NCBI RefSeq assembly: GCF_021134715.1
Contig: NC_060023.1
Location: forward strand, 8,866,001 to 8,930,000
Source of the DNA: Daphnia pulex
Taxonomy: Eukaryota > Arthropoda > Branchiopoda > Diplostraca > Daphniidae
Length of the DNA: 64,000 bases
Direction of reading: 5' to 3'
Position 1 is the first letter of the stretch. Each line of letters begins with the position of its first letter. Position numbers and translations under genes: made by a program. The notes below the pieces were generated by a model, which did not search any database, was not told where the DNA came from, and saw only the letters and a list, made by a program, of their open reading frames with translations. Shown here piece after piece: positions 21,305 to 34,900 of this stretch.

Positions 21305-22946
21305 TTTAGATTTCTTTACCAAATTACAACCAAACGGTTGCGAAAAACGTCACGAGATTCAAATATTCTAGTCCATACATTGTGTTTTCAGGAAAACATG
21401 TGTTTCCATGGAAACCCAATCCAGATGGCAACGTCGCAAAACACACCCCTGAATCCTGAAATTCAAAACGAGAAAAGGAAAAAAGGCAAAACAGATGCGA
21501 TTCAGTCACTATTTATTATTCAATAGGTAAAAAGACCTTGTTGAGAAACGAGACCGACGTCTATATGTTATGTAAGAAAAATAACTAAAACAATACAGTG
21601 GCAATCTAGTGTGTTTTGTTTTAATACAAACGACTGATAGAAATAACGCACATTGAAGAGGCTGAATAGATCGGCTTCAAACACGACACACTCAGCCCCT
21701 AAATTCGTTTTTGACATCTCGTCAGAAGTTAGGTTCCCCCCATATGACACAATTTAGCAACAACGGCAACAACATAGGCACCAAAGGTATATATATAACA
21801 TCGACGTAATAATTATATAAGAAAAGGGAGAGAGAGAGATAGAGGGGAGGGGGATGAGGAAAGCGTGACTACATGTGTATACATGTCATGCTTTGCTGTG
21901 TTAATAGGAGCACAGTGTAGATGAATTCCAACGAGGGAGATATTACATGAGACACATTATTGTAGGAATTGTAATGAAACAGCAGACACACAAGTCATTC
22001 GGTAGATAGTGGAAGACACTCTACAGCTATATGATATATCAAACTCAAATGCTTAAGACACGTACACAGCGACACATGAAACGAAGAGGGTGGCAAAATG
22101 GGAGGATATGATTTGAATCGGTACGAATCACCCGACCGCATTCTTATTTTGACCGACTTGGAAACTTGCAGATTTCGATTATCGAAAGATCATAATCCCA
22201 ACAACTCGTAGTTTTTTTTTGTTTTTTTCACCTTCAATCCACAACAACAGCAACAACAAGAGGATAGACCAAACACTGTACAAAGCACGGGAAGGTAGGG
22301 GGGAGGGGCTTGTCAGAGATGAAGAGAATGAAAATTTAACACCGATATATAAAAATCTCCAATCGAAATACGATTTACCCGCACCATGACGCTACTACAG
22401 TGCCACACAATTTTGTTTAACTTGTTTCTGTTGGCGTGTGAAGGAAATGAAAATGAATCAGGAAAATCGAAAAGAAAACAAACAATCAGTAAGCCAATGA
22501 CAAAAAGAAGAATTGACGTGATGATGACAGCGAAAAGAATTGGTTTCGCTTTGGTTAAGAACCAAAACGACACATTGAACAGCGCGGTAAATAATTAACC
22601 CCGAGAGACACAATTACAACAAAAAAAAAATTACACTCATCAATTTAATTATTTGCTTTGCATATAGTTGGCGTTTGAAGGAGAAAAAAAACTGGTGGAA
22701 TAAATCCATCGTGTGTGCGAGCGGTTCATTGTATACAGAGTGCGGAGGATATGGATTGGTGTTGACGTGCCGGTCAGAAAACCTTTTTTTTTTGTAACTT
22801 GGTCGAGATAGATTCTCATGTGTATAGCTGATTTGTGTACGTGTTATTTTCCTGTTTTTCTCCATTCTCCATGTCTACTCTTCGCGAATCAAAAAGCAGG
22901 ATACAGTTAAAAAAAGGGGAAGTCGTACGGGCCCGACATCCGTCGA
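21305..22946 (-). other. IFT140 upstream region and probable MITF-gene 3' UTR
   Basis: No coding sequence recognised. The right part directly follows the MITF stop codon and is probably its 3' UTR; a minus-strand AATAAA is present near 21510. The left part carries the IFT140 promoter and X-box. A purine-rich run (GGGAGAGAGAGAGATAGAG) lies at about 21826-21845. Confidence 0.45.
21402..21415. promoter_or_regulatory. X-box (RFX binding site) upstream of IFT140
   Basis: GTTTCCATGGAAAC, a perfect palindromic match to the RFX X-box RYYNYY-N(1-3)-RRNRAC with a 2-bp spacer, 98 bp upstream of the IFT140 ATG. X-boxes at about this distance mark IFT and other ciliary genes in nematodes, insects and vertebrates. 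The motif is seen; RFX binding is inferred. Confidence 0.75.
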
Positions 22947-25900
22947 TCATGCCGACAGCTCCATACGATCCAGCGATTCTGGACTGAGCGATTCGTCCTC
23001 TTCGGACGGCTGGTAGTTGCGATCCTGCGACAGGTCGGCGCCGCCCTGGTGGGGGTGGTGATGGTCATCCGGATGGGTTTCGAAATGGCCGATCAGATGA
23101 GTGTGAGACTGATTGGCGGAAGCGTGAGAGCTGCTAAGTAGAGGATCTCCTCTGGTCGCCTGGTTGAAATCGTCTTCCATAAAGTCGTCCAGTGACGAGA
23201 ATTCGCAAGCGACAGCCAGGCCACTTCCGCCGATCTCCGGAATCAAGTCGGGGACCTTGATCATTTCAAATTTGATTTTAGTCATAAATAAATTCAATTG
23301 TTAGGACTCATCGCGAAATATGTTTATACTTTTCGGAATGAGTTGTCGTCACGGGGCTCCGTCTTGATGTAAGGCGGAGTGGATGGCGTTAACGGGGCCG
23401 ACGTCAGGTGCGGATCGGTCCAGGTTCCTTCCGAATCGGAAGCCGGCAGCGGCAGTCCGTGCGTTTTGGCTTGGAGTTCCAGCTGCTGGATCCGGAGCAG
23501 TAGCCGCCTGTTTTGCAATTCCAGCTGCCTCTGTCGGGCCTCGTTTTGGGCCAGACGGTCGCGGTCGTGTCTCAGCCGGCGGATGTAATCCACCGAGGCT
23601 TTGAGGATGCCTCCCTTGTTCTGGCGGACGTCGCGGAAGCAGTCGTAGTACCTGCACATATCACTATAATCTTTTAAATACTAGGAAGAACTTTGCGACG
23701 AACGACTTAGTGCTACAGCAAGTCCCCCGATCATCAATCAAAATTGTTCTGGACAATCAATTGTTTATCAAATTAAATTAGACCAATCACATTGATATGA
23801 AATGCCATAATAAGTGAATGATCGAGCCACTTGAATAATTGATAAAACATGATATCGATTCTCATTTGAAATGGAAATGAACGTACGGGTCGTTACTCTT
23901 CGGTAGCAGAGTGCCCAGCTCCTTGATCCGGTCATTGATGTTGAACCTGCGCCTCCGCTCAACTGTTTAAAACAAAAAAACAAAAATAACAATTAAGACC
24001 TTTTCTGTTGATTGTTTTCCGGCTACTGGTTTCTTTTTGTTCCATCATTTACAAGGGAAGAAACAAACTGATAATAAATAATGGATGCGGACAGTACGGC
24101 GGCACACGAGCGCCGGAAGTGCGGCGCAGCAGTTACGACTTTTAATGTCTCTATCTTCTTCTTCATTTTTTGTTGTTGTTTTACATCTTAATTTATTTGA
24201 TCATTTTTATGGTTTTATGGATGAGAGCGCTATGGGAGGGATTATAGAAGGTTCAAAAGGTTGCGTCAATACAATCACGGCGGTCCTGGTTCATTTTTTG
24301 GAGTAGTTTCAGGGAGTCCGAACAGGTTCGAACGGGATGCCAACTAACGAGGCAATCAAACGGCGGACAGACAATTTCAGACGACGGCCGTGATGTCAAA
24401 CGAGAGATCTGGAGATGAGCGGGTCAGTTAGAATAATATGTTTGGCCACACAATCGACAACGGATCTTCACGGTGGACAATAAGAGAAAAACAAATGACG
24501 AATCAAGGTGAATTGTATCATGATTAGAATAGTATGATAATAATTCAGTTGGCCGCGATCTGCTTATATAACCAAAAAGTGGATTGCGCGCTGGCTGAAT
24601 CAAAGAGTGGGAAGGGAGAAGAAAGCCAAGTCGATTGTTTGTTATTTGTGACTGTCCATTGCAGAGATTGAGACGAAGAGTCTTAAGAGGCAATCGTCTA
24701 TTGACGATGAGCCAAACAAACAACTGATTAAGATCCCAATGTTGAAATGGAGAACAACAACTCGGTCCTTATTATTGACCCAAGAAATAAAAACAGGGCC
24801 TGCAACTAATTCACGCGGTTCATCTGTTCGATATTATACAAGCGACGGCGTGGTAAAACCCCACAAGTCTGTCAGAGTAAACGAAATGACGTTCAACGGG
24901 AATCCAACGGTCGTTTCCCGTAGCAACCAACTATGGTTCGACAGCTCGAGACGAAAAACAATCTGATAAATATGAGTGCTGCCCACCCATGGCAAGTTGA
25001 TTGACAAATATTCTTATCTTGATGAGTCGATGCAAGTGTGGCGACTTTACATAACCCAAAGATCAACATATTTGTTTCGTTGTCTTCCCTTGGACAAAGA
25101 CCAACAACTGTTGGAACGCTCTCTCTCAGGCCAGCACGCAATCGAAACATTCCAATACGAGACAAACGGGACACACACAACACTGATTGCCGATTATCTC
25201 TGCGCAAGTGAGAGTAGGGAACTAGTAGGTGACCTAGAAAAATTGTGGTAGACATAGAGAACAAAAAAGGTTCTTTTTCGATTGCTTACTCATGTTGTGA
25301 TTATCTTTCTTCTGGCGATCTTTGGCTAGCGCCCGTAAGTCGACTACTCCGCCGGTCGAATCACCGGCTAGCGAGGCCGACAGCCCGCCGCCGCCGGCCC
25401 CAAATTCCGTGCCGGACCCGCTGAGATCCAAGTCGACGAAAACCGAGTCGATGGATCCGCGGTGGTGGTGATGGTGGTGGTGATTGCCGTTGGAGAGATG
25501 CGAGCTGCTCCGCAACGGATGGTGGCAAGGCGACGAGGTCGGCGACGTCATCGGAGAAGTTAACGACGAAGGCGGTCCCGAGGTCAATCCCGATCCCGAT
25601 CCTTTCAATCCTGCTAGTTGGTAGTTTAGCCAATCAAAGACACGAAAAGAAGAAACGAAATTAAAAATCGGAAGAGAACCAAAGAGATTAAATTCTAGAG
25701 TCTACGTCACAGGTAAAATACACATTCACCTGTGTTATCAGCTCATAGTTCCTGATTGTCAATCAAAATTCGAATAGAATCAATATTTTTGAAACTAATT
25801 TTTTTTTTCTCTTCCACACGACATGACAATTGGACATTCCCTGGTCTCTCATAATTTATCTCTTACCAGCAGTGAAGGCTCCGGTGATGATGGGCACGTA

Positions 25901-28900
25901 ATCCACGTTATCGCTAACGGATGTCGTCGTACCCTTGCCGGGCGGCGTGCTGCTGCTGGTGTTGCCGGACGTTAGCTGTTTGGTGGTGCCTGGCAGCTCG
26001 AGCGCTGTCGGCAGTGGAACGTGATCCATGTGGTGATGTAACGTCGAGCTCAAAGTCAAAAAGTGTTCCATCAAACTGCCCGAATCGCTCACCTAGATCC
26101 GGCGACGAGACAAAAAACAAAAACAGCAAACAACACAAGACATTGAATAAGATGAAATTGACATAACGGAACTTTTGTTAATCTAAGATTCCATTTTGTT
26201 TTTTTGTTTTGTTTTTTTGTTTTGTTTTATCCGAGAAAATCAATTTCACCTCGGGCGGAAGAGTTTGGTGTTGGTGATGTTCAGATGTGGCGTCCATGAC
26301 TCGATTGCGATCAGCCTCTTCCAGACCTGCTTCCAGATTCAAAATGTCTTCCAAGAAATCGTCCGCCTATTTTAATTTATTTTGATCGAATCAAACAAAA
26401 GAAAATCGGGTCAATTAAATATCAACACAAAAACTGGTTCAACGACTATAGAGAATAAATCAATATTAATAAAAAAAAAATACTAGAAATTAGAAAATAA
26501 CCAGAAAACCGAGAAAACCCGAAATGGATTTGGTGTGTGTGGGTTTTCTCGGTAATGGCAAACAGGATCTTACGAGACACATTCTTAACTTATTTTCTCT
26601 CTTTTTCTCGCAATCGTCTCTCTGTTCTACCTGGTGGACGCTGAAGGTAGTCATGTCTAAATAAGTCGGCATGATGGTCGTTAAGCCCGCCAAACTTTCA
26701 GGAAGGCAAGCAACAACAACAACAACAACTGGATGGCAACCAAATTTGTTTCCAGTTGGCGGGTGTTTCGCCGACAGGTTTTCCCTTTTGCTCGGAAAAA
26801 AGTTTCGAGATTTTATTTCGATCCCGCGTAAGCACTCTCTCGTTTCTTCTCGGGAAATATCTTCAAGGGGGGTCACGACCCGTTCGACCAGTTCCACTCA
26901 AAATCACTACCAACACTTCCAGTCACGGCAATTGTTTCTTTCAAAGCTGTTGAAAATTACGCGCGTTGAAGAGGTCTACTAGTGGGTGACGACTTGGTTG
27001 AGAAAAGGTGCGTGTGTGCGTGTAGCCAAACAGCTCAATAAGAAGATTTGGACTCGCTGAACCCTTAGGAAAACACTTCCGAATGAACATAAAAGAAAAA
27101 GAAACCGCCCAGTGTGTGTGTGGGAATTTGGAATTAAGGGGATTACGGCGCGCACTTGCGGTGGTGGTTGCTGCGAGCACAGGAATATTCAATCGCACCG
27201 ATAGTTATCTTTGTTAGACTATCTTCTTTTTTTATTTAAAAAATTGTTTGGTTTTTTTCACTTGTTGTCTATCTCGACTTGTTGGTTCGGTCTCGAATGA
27301 GACTTTTTCTTTGGGGAGCGGAGATGTTTAACAGAAAACAACCAAAAACAATCGACAGCCAAAAGGACGACCGACGCTTCCCGGCCGAGTATCCACCCAC
27401 ATCTGGGGGGATTTCGGGGATTGGTACGATTAAGTGTAAACAAGGATCCACAATGGGAAGAAAACTACTAATAGAGCGACACAAGAATCAAGTATTAACA
27501 AGTAACTATCTCGACCACCCCACCCCTACCTCTCTCCTTGTGGGTGGGTTTTTATTTTATTTTATTTTTTTAGTCCGGGAACTTTGGTTTGGATGAGAAC
27601 CATCCGGATTCAACTCACGAAGGATGAAAAAGGGGGCATGTACACTACCTATTAGACCCCCACAGGTAAAAGAAGAAAACAAAAAAAAACAGTAGAATCA
27701 AATTCTAAAAAGCTCGTTTCTCATTTTCTACGAAATCCAAGATACAAGAGAAGATGAACCGCAATCAAATGCCGGAGGGAAAAAAAAGGGTGGGGGGAAT
27801 AAAATTATAGAAAAATTGACATTCTAGACGGGAGATGGTTCGTAAAATCTTGTGACTGGCACGCGACTTGGGACAAGACTGGCATCGTGAAATAGGATCG
27901 GGGAAAAAAAAATTTGTTTTCACATTTCGTTAATTCTTGATTTGGGTGGAATTTATTCAGTCCCTTTCTAGAGTGGCTGGCATTTGTCTAAGTGTCACAT
28001 TATCTTTGATTCCATCATTACTTTTTTTTTTAATTCGTGATTTGCTAATAAATTATTTAAGCGGCGGATTCCATTAGGAGAATGGAATCGATCCACATAG
28101 AGGCAAACTGCTGATGGATGATGACGATAAAAGTTGAATTATTTCGTTTTGTTTCTATTTTCTCCCCGATAAATCTCAAAGGAAAAAAACAAAAATAAAA
28201 CACGACTGCAATGAGGTCGTCGATCCGGTTCTTGAGATTCTTTCGGTGCAGTTTCAACCCCACGATGACAGAGAGTGAGCACACGTTTTGATTATTGCTC
28301 TGGCCGGTCATGTTCCCCAGGCTCTAACTTTTTTGTTGCAGCGCATGAGCGTTTCGTTTTATTTTTTTTTACCCATCGACAATTTCTTTTTCTTTGGAAT
28401 TTCACCCGAAATGTAAAAATATTCAAAAGAAAAAGAATTAGAAGAATTAGAAACCAGTTTGGGTGTGGCGAATGTTGTTGGAAAAAATGTACAACACCCG
28501 TTGGCAATATTTTTTGCCGTTATCGCGCAGACTTTTCTCGTAGAAAAAGAGAAAGAGGGGAGAAGAAAATGACGATGCAGAAAAATAGAGACACTTTTTT
28601 TACGGCTCGTGCCATATTTCGTCATTTTCATTCGGCAAGGATGACGGCAATATATAAGCGGCCCAAACTCGAAATGTTAGATCGCACGCGCGCGCGCCGG
28701 CAGACGATTATAAGACCAAGTCGATTGAAATTTTTTTCGGGAGAACAAATAACCGAACCGGCTCGAGTGGGATCCCGTTTTCCTTTTCCATCCCAAATGG
28801 AATCATCAGCGAGTCGGCTCACTCGCCATCACCGACATATTTTTTCACAACAGAAATTGATTTGGTGAGTAGCGCGTCGATTGAATGCCCAACGAATCGC

Positions 28901-31900
28901 ACGAGCCACTGAGATATTGTCAATTCAAACCGGCGCCAGCGGTTAGCGGAGAGAGAAATACCAAAAAGGCAGATGTATGTGTAACCTACTCTGGATCATT
29001 TGGCATTTTCCATTCGTTCTTCCAATTACTTAAGACGCGGTTAGAAAAATGCGCCGCATTTAAAAACGAAACGCAATCCCGCAGCTGCGTCAATCCAAGG
29101 TGCGAGACCCACTGTGTGTGTCGTTCGTACACGATACCTTGAGAATTCAATTCGACAAGAGTTTTCTTCATGATTAATTTTTGGGTTTTGTATTTTTATG
29201 AGAAGGGATTTTCCCCGCTGGTCATTAAAATGATCGGCCATGGAAAAACAACAAGAAAAAGGACGGGTCAGAGAGTCTCTGTTAAGTTGTCTACCTGTGT
29301 TACGTAGAGGATTGAGGGGTAGACGGCCAGCAACGAGACGGCGGCTGAGGAATAGCTTTGCCGACAACCAATCAGGCATCGTCCATTAACTCAACACACC
29401 CAAAAGTGAATTCAAAGAAAAAGCGGCCGATATCAATTCTCCGATTCTTGGTTATTCCTCCAACTGTTGTCGTTTTGGGGTCAAGAAGGGAAATGTCAAA
29501 ACCAGTCACTGTTTTAACGACCGCGAGACACACACAACCTGTTAGCTGCTACCTCCTATAGGTTTCGTGTGTCTGGCACTGGTCGGGACAGCGGCAGACA
29601 AACTTATTGCTACCGGCGCAACGTATATGTATATGTATATACTCGGTCAAATTTCCACATCATCACGAAGTCCGCCGGCGGTCTTTCTCTTGTTTAGATT
29701 TTTTTTTTTTTTACTCAGCCCCAAACGCTCGGCTCCAAGGTTCTGAGACCGTCGGCGGGGGCATGGAACAACATTACATCAATAGTACCAGCGTATACCA
29801 GCCACCAAAGATTAGGCAGGGACGACGTAAAAAGAAAAACCGGAAATAAAACGCTGTATACGTACAGTTATCGCGCAAGCATTCGACCGACGACGACGAC
29901 GACGGCCATTTGATTATCTTTGTTCGTTTTTGAAATTTTATTGGTGGGGGTTCGACCGTCATACAGTTCTAAACATTTAGTAAGTAAGTAACTGGCTACA
30001 ACTGAAAATCGTCGAGAGTCAAAAAAGTAATTCCCGATTTACTATACGGCGGGTAATGACGAATAAAGCCAGACAAAGTTCTTACGGAGCTTACGCGCAG
30101 TAGTGTAATACGTCGTACACGACAGGGTAGTGGAGAAAATTCTCTCTTATCTCGGGAATCGATCGTGATTTAGCATTCGGCGCGAGTCGAGGTAACAGAG
30201 CAAAGGTAGTCTCGAACGCTGGAAACCAGTTTCATCCTGCAGTTCAGACTTTTTTATTTTCTGTTCTGTTCTTTTCTTTTCTTTTTTATTATTATTTCTA
30301 ATTTACTAAATTATATTCGGTTAAGGCTATCAGTCAAAACATCCACGACTTGCTCTGTCGCTGCAGCCGAATCGTATATAGTAACTTCAATCAAACAATA
30401 ATACAATTAAGTCCAGAAAGAAAAGAAAAAGATTTCAAATGAAAAACCAAATCGCAAGAAAACCGGTTCAAGTGGAATTGTAGTTTCCTGACACGACAAA
30501 CAACAACAAAAGTTACTAGGTGATAACTATAAAAGCTCCCAAGAAAGAACTCGAATTCAACAACGCCAGAAAATGTCGTTTGGCTTTTAATGTTTTCTTT
30601 CGTATTAGGAAACGTCGAAACGACAACGATAATTGATTCCGATTTTTTCTACCTAACGACAAACTGTCAACTCGTCAATCTAATTCTACGCGTGTTTTGT
30701 TGTAGCTGGGCATTTCTCGAACGCCGGAATTACACGACACTCTCTCTCTCTCTCGAGTGGTAGTACCGAAATTTATGAATTTCCACAGCCGTGACGGAAC
30801 GTGCTTTACCTGAATAGGAATAACTATAAAATCAATCAATCAATTCTATATGTAGAAATACGATTGAATATGTTGAAATCAATAATACGAGTCGCTCAAC
30901 GAATTACTAACAGATTCCGATTACGTTTAGCGTCAAATAAAACAAAAAATAATTAGGGCGTCTGCGCGTGAAGAATCGTCAGAGCATAAAGAAAACGATC
31001 GTTGCACACAATTCCACGCCATAAATATATTCTATAGAAAGGTTTCCTTTTATTATTATTATTTTTTATTTTATTTTATTTATTTCATTTTTTTTTACCC
31101 AGAGCGTATTATCCGCCCGGCTTAGCAACCACTCTGAGATTAGGAAGCCCTAATACTGATGATATTATACGCATTGCATTATATCTATATCGCCCACGAA
31201 ACTGTTTTCCCGGGCTGTTTTTTAATTCAAACATTTCTGTAAAGAGCGGCCATATGGGAATACCAATGGATGTGAGGTGGACGTCAAGTAAAACCTAAAA
31301 TCCGGCTCTGACTGGTTGTGATATTTTAGTAATCCAATTGATGTGAACCAGCATTTTTGTTACTGAATTCAATTTTTTTTTTACAATCATCTTTGTGCGT
31401 GCCAGTGACGACTATGTGCTAAGCACCAGAGACGGCCAATGGTCGTCGAGATTTTTTGTGTTATCTGATCTAAGTAGTTTCTCTCTCCTACGATGTGCAG
31501 TGACGGAATGACGCTTAAATTTCATCACCGGGGCGCCGGATTGCCCAAGGCTAAAAAATCTTAAGATAATCATTTGTTCGGTCGTTTGTTAATGATCAGG
31601 AAAGGCGAGATTAAATTGAAAAAAAAAAAAAAAAAAGAATTCAAAATATGCAGCGTCAGTTAAAATTTGTTTTCCCTCCCAAGCCGGATGGAATTCGGAA
31701 AAGGGAGACGAAATCAAAGTGGAAAATATGTCAAGTAAGAGCGAAACCGAGGGGGGAGTATAGTCGATCTTTGCTAATTGATACACAAGGACTTGCTGCA
31801 CACACTGGGCTATGTGTGTGCACACCCACTTATATTCCCGGTTCATCTCTCCATTTCTCTTCTTTTTCTTCTTGTGAATCGGCACTTGGTAAATTGCCGA

Positions 31901-34900
31901 GTTGGCAAGATGACCTCAAAGAGTGTCGATAAGAAACCGAAAGAATATTGTATCGCCCAGAAAAAAAAGAAGAAGAAGAAGAGAAAATCAGATCAAATTT
32001 GTAGTACCATGGAAGAAGACGAAGGGAAAGAGAAGAGGGCGTGTTTCTCTCTTCCTTCCGCTGGCTGGCTGGTTACATTGAGCTGGAGTGTGTCAATTAC
32101 CAGCCCCGTCGAAATCAAGTTCAAACCTCACTATCGAATATGTAGGGGAGTAGAACCTGCTTATTACCATAGATTTTCCACTAGCCACTACAGGATTATT
32201 TTCGATAAAAATTTAAAACAAAAACAATTCCATTTGCCTAGAAACGAGAAACGTGGCCCTTACGGCGTCGTCTTGATTTCTACCGGCTTTCTACCGTCAT
32301 CACCGTTTCACTCCCGCCCTCTCTCTCTTGCTCCGGCCAGCCATCCGATCCGTGAGTAGAGGGCACGCAGTACACACACACACACACACATACACACACT
32401 GTATACCTAGTCTAGAAGCCGGTGACGTTGATCGAATAGCGCAGCCCGCAGGGTTACCAACAATCAACAACAACAGCAACAACAATAACAGCACACACAA
32501 AAAATGAGCTCTCTAATACACGATTCACCGGAATTTCGCCGGGATAAGTATTTTCACAGAAATGCAGAGTACAGAGCCGCCGCTAGCTTTGAGATTGTTT
32601 TTGTTTTGGTTTTCAACTTTGGGTTGTTGTTTGGTAAATAAATATGCGTACAATAAAATGATGATTGACTTTTACGTCGTCATTACGAGCAAGTTTTCTT
32701 TTTTTTTTGTTCAAAAATGATTGTCGGCTTCTGTCAATAATGACACTGCGGGTCAACCGAATGGTAATCGGATAGATATCATCGCGATAATTCTAATTTG
32801 AATGCAAACGACGCAGTGAAACAAAAAGAAATTACATTTTTGAATTTGTTTCGGCGAATGCGTCTAGAAAGTGACTAGACTTTAATGAGTTTACGTTTGA
32901 AAAAATGCTAATTATTCAACAACAGCAACAACAACAAAAAAAAGAAATAGAAGAAATATAAATTATAATCGACTTACGAATTTTTTGTTTTGTTTTGAAA
33001 GAAATAAGTAACGGGTTCCCGGCACTTTGGAATGTGTCCACTAACTCCCGAACGGGAATAATCTTCTTTTGTTTTTGTGTGTCTCTCTGAACGTCAGAAC
33101 TTGAGCAAAATTAAATTCTTCTCTTTTTTTTTTGAATTTGGCGCGTTGACTTTTTGCACTTCTCTTGGGGATTGGTTCGAATTTCCAACGATTTTTTCCA
33201 AAACAAAAAAGGAAAAACTGGTTGAAAGAAAAAAAAAATTGTTACAGATTGGTTTAGCCGGACGCCATGTTTCGCCAACGAGCTCCGGCTATGAACTGCG
33301 GGTCGCTCTCAACAACGACGGCGGTAACAACAACAACACCTCCAGCTAAAGAACGGGGGCACGAAATGACGATCAGAAACCGTTTTTTTCTTTCTTTTTC
33401 TTTCCTTCTCCCTTCTTCTTCTTCTTCTTCTTCCAGACGAGCAGACATGCAAAGAGACCACAATGAAGAACCCGAATGAAGGAGGAGAAGAAGAATGAAC
33501 AAGAACCGGCAAAGTTTTTTGTTTTTTATTTTATTATTCAACTAGAAAAACCCAGAAGAATTTTTCCTATTTGTTTTTTCTTTTATCACTGGAGAGAGAG
33601 AGAAACCCGTTTTTTCTCTGTATGTGTCTCCTCCCTTTCTTCCGCCAAGTCTACACTCACCAGCACCCTCTACCCTGACCGACGATACTGCCTTTTCATT
33701 TCGTCTGTTTCAACAACCAAAATGTTCCGTCCAAGAAAGATGGGTCTCCTTATCGGGCGGAGCAGGTCCAATCGACCAGTTCGATACACACAAGGAGATA
33801 GACAGCAGAAAACCAAACGAGATATCGACAGACACACACACACACACACTGTGTCTATATAGTAGCTTATACGTATTTCGTATACCTATTCAAATTGCGA
33901 GTCATGATTGTGAGTTGTCTCTGGGCTGGCAACTTTGCTTGCCCCATTTTCTTGATTTAGTGGGGAGTCTCTTAATCAAAAAAATATCCTGCAGGGCCAC
34001 CAGGAAATGGTGAGAGACGTCTTCCTTCTAGAACTTATCTGACGTATTAATAAGGAATACGCGGACCCAGTTGTAATAGACTTTTGTTTCATAATTGTTA
34101 CGGATTTCTTCAATCTGGCGGGGGGGGGGAGCAAAAGGCAAATGAGCTGGGGGAAATTCAAACGGTCGTTCGTGAGTCGAAATCAATTGACCAGAGTTCA
34201 ACATTGACACTCACGCCACAGTGACACGGCAAAAATCGATTGGCCCGTTTTGATCACAACCCAAAATAAAAGCAAATAAAAAAGCCAATGATCACATAAA
34301 AGAATCAACTTTCAAAGAGATAAAAAAGAAATGGGGGAAAATCGATGACAAAGATTCTTACATCATGGTGATGCTACTGAAGAATTAAAATGCCGTGTCC
34401 CGTTGGAGCGAGAGAGATTGATAATTATTCCTAGGATCAAAATCCAAAAACAAGGATTTTTTGGTTTTCCCCTTTTTCTGAATGACACTTCTCACAGACA
34501 CACACGCACACACACGGTTGGCACAGAGGAACGAAAATGTTCCACGTCGTTCGACTTCTGACGTCGTCGGTTGAGTGGCAAACGGTCGGGTCGCGGATGT
34601 TCTCGTTTCAGTCGCACAGGAAGAGCCTAGGCAGAACACAAGGAGAAAGAGGACCCTGGTTCACTTGTATTCCTTGGCTTCTTGGCTTTTAAGAGATGGC
34701 GGCAATCAAAAACGGAGAAAACGTCTTTTTTCTTTCCCTTCGCTTAAACACGACTGATCAAATTAGATACGAAAGGACACACAGCACTGCGAACGGCAAA
34801 AGCCCACAGAGAGGCATATCCGGAATGATGGAAAAGAAACAAGAAACAAAAAAAAAATCCCCAAAAAACAAAAGCCTTGAATAATAATAAAAAAAACTAA

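Noticed and set aside
24085-25264. Frames of 70-125 codons between MITF-gene exons 4 and 5
   Set aside because: Intronic; the actual splice sites and phases of the MITF gene exclude them.
28275-28868. 197-codon open frame inside the long MITF-gene intron (plus strand)
   Set aside because: Composition follows local AT- and purine-rich sequence, no domain, no splice or promoter context, and it lies antisense within an intron.
31778-32359. 193-codon open frame in the same intron
   Set aside because: Runs through poly-A/AAG and CA low-complexity DNA; no recognisable motif.
33174-33190. GGTTCGAAT, a tRNA B-box-like word
   Set aside because: No matching A-box or cloverleaf upstream; not a tRNA gene.
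33476-33862. Overlapping 128- and 129-codon frames ending in HTHTHT runs
   Set aside because: Products of a CA microsatellite and pyrimidine tracts.
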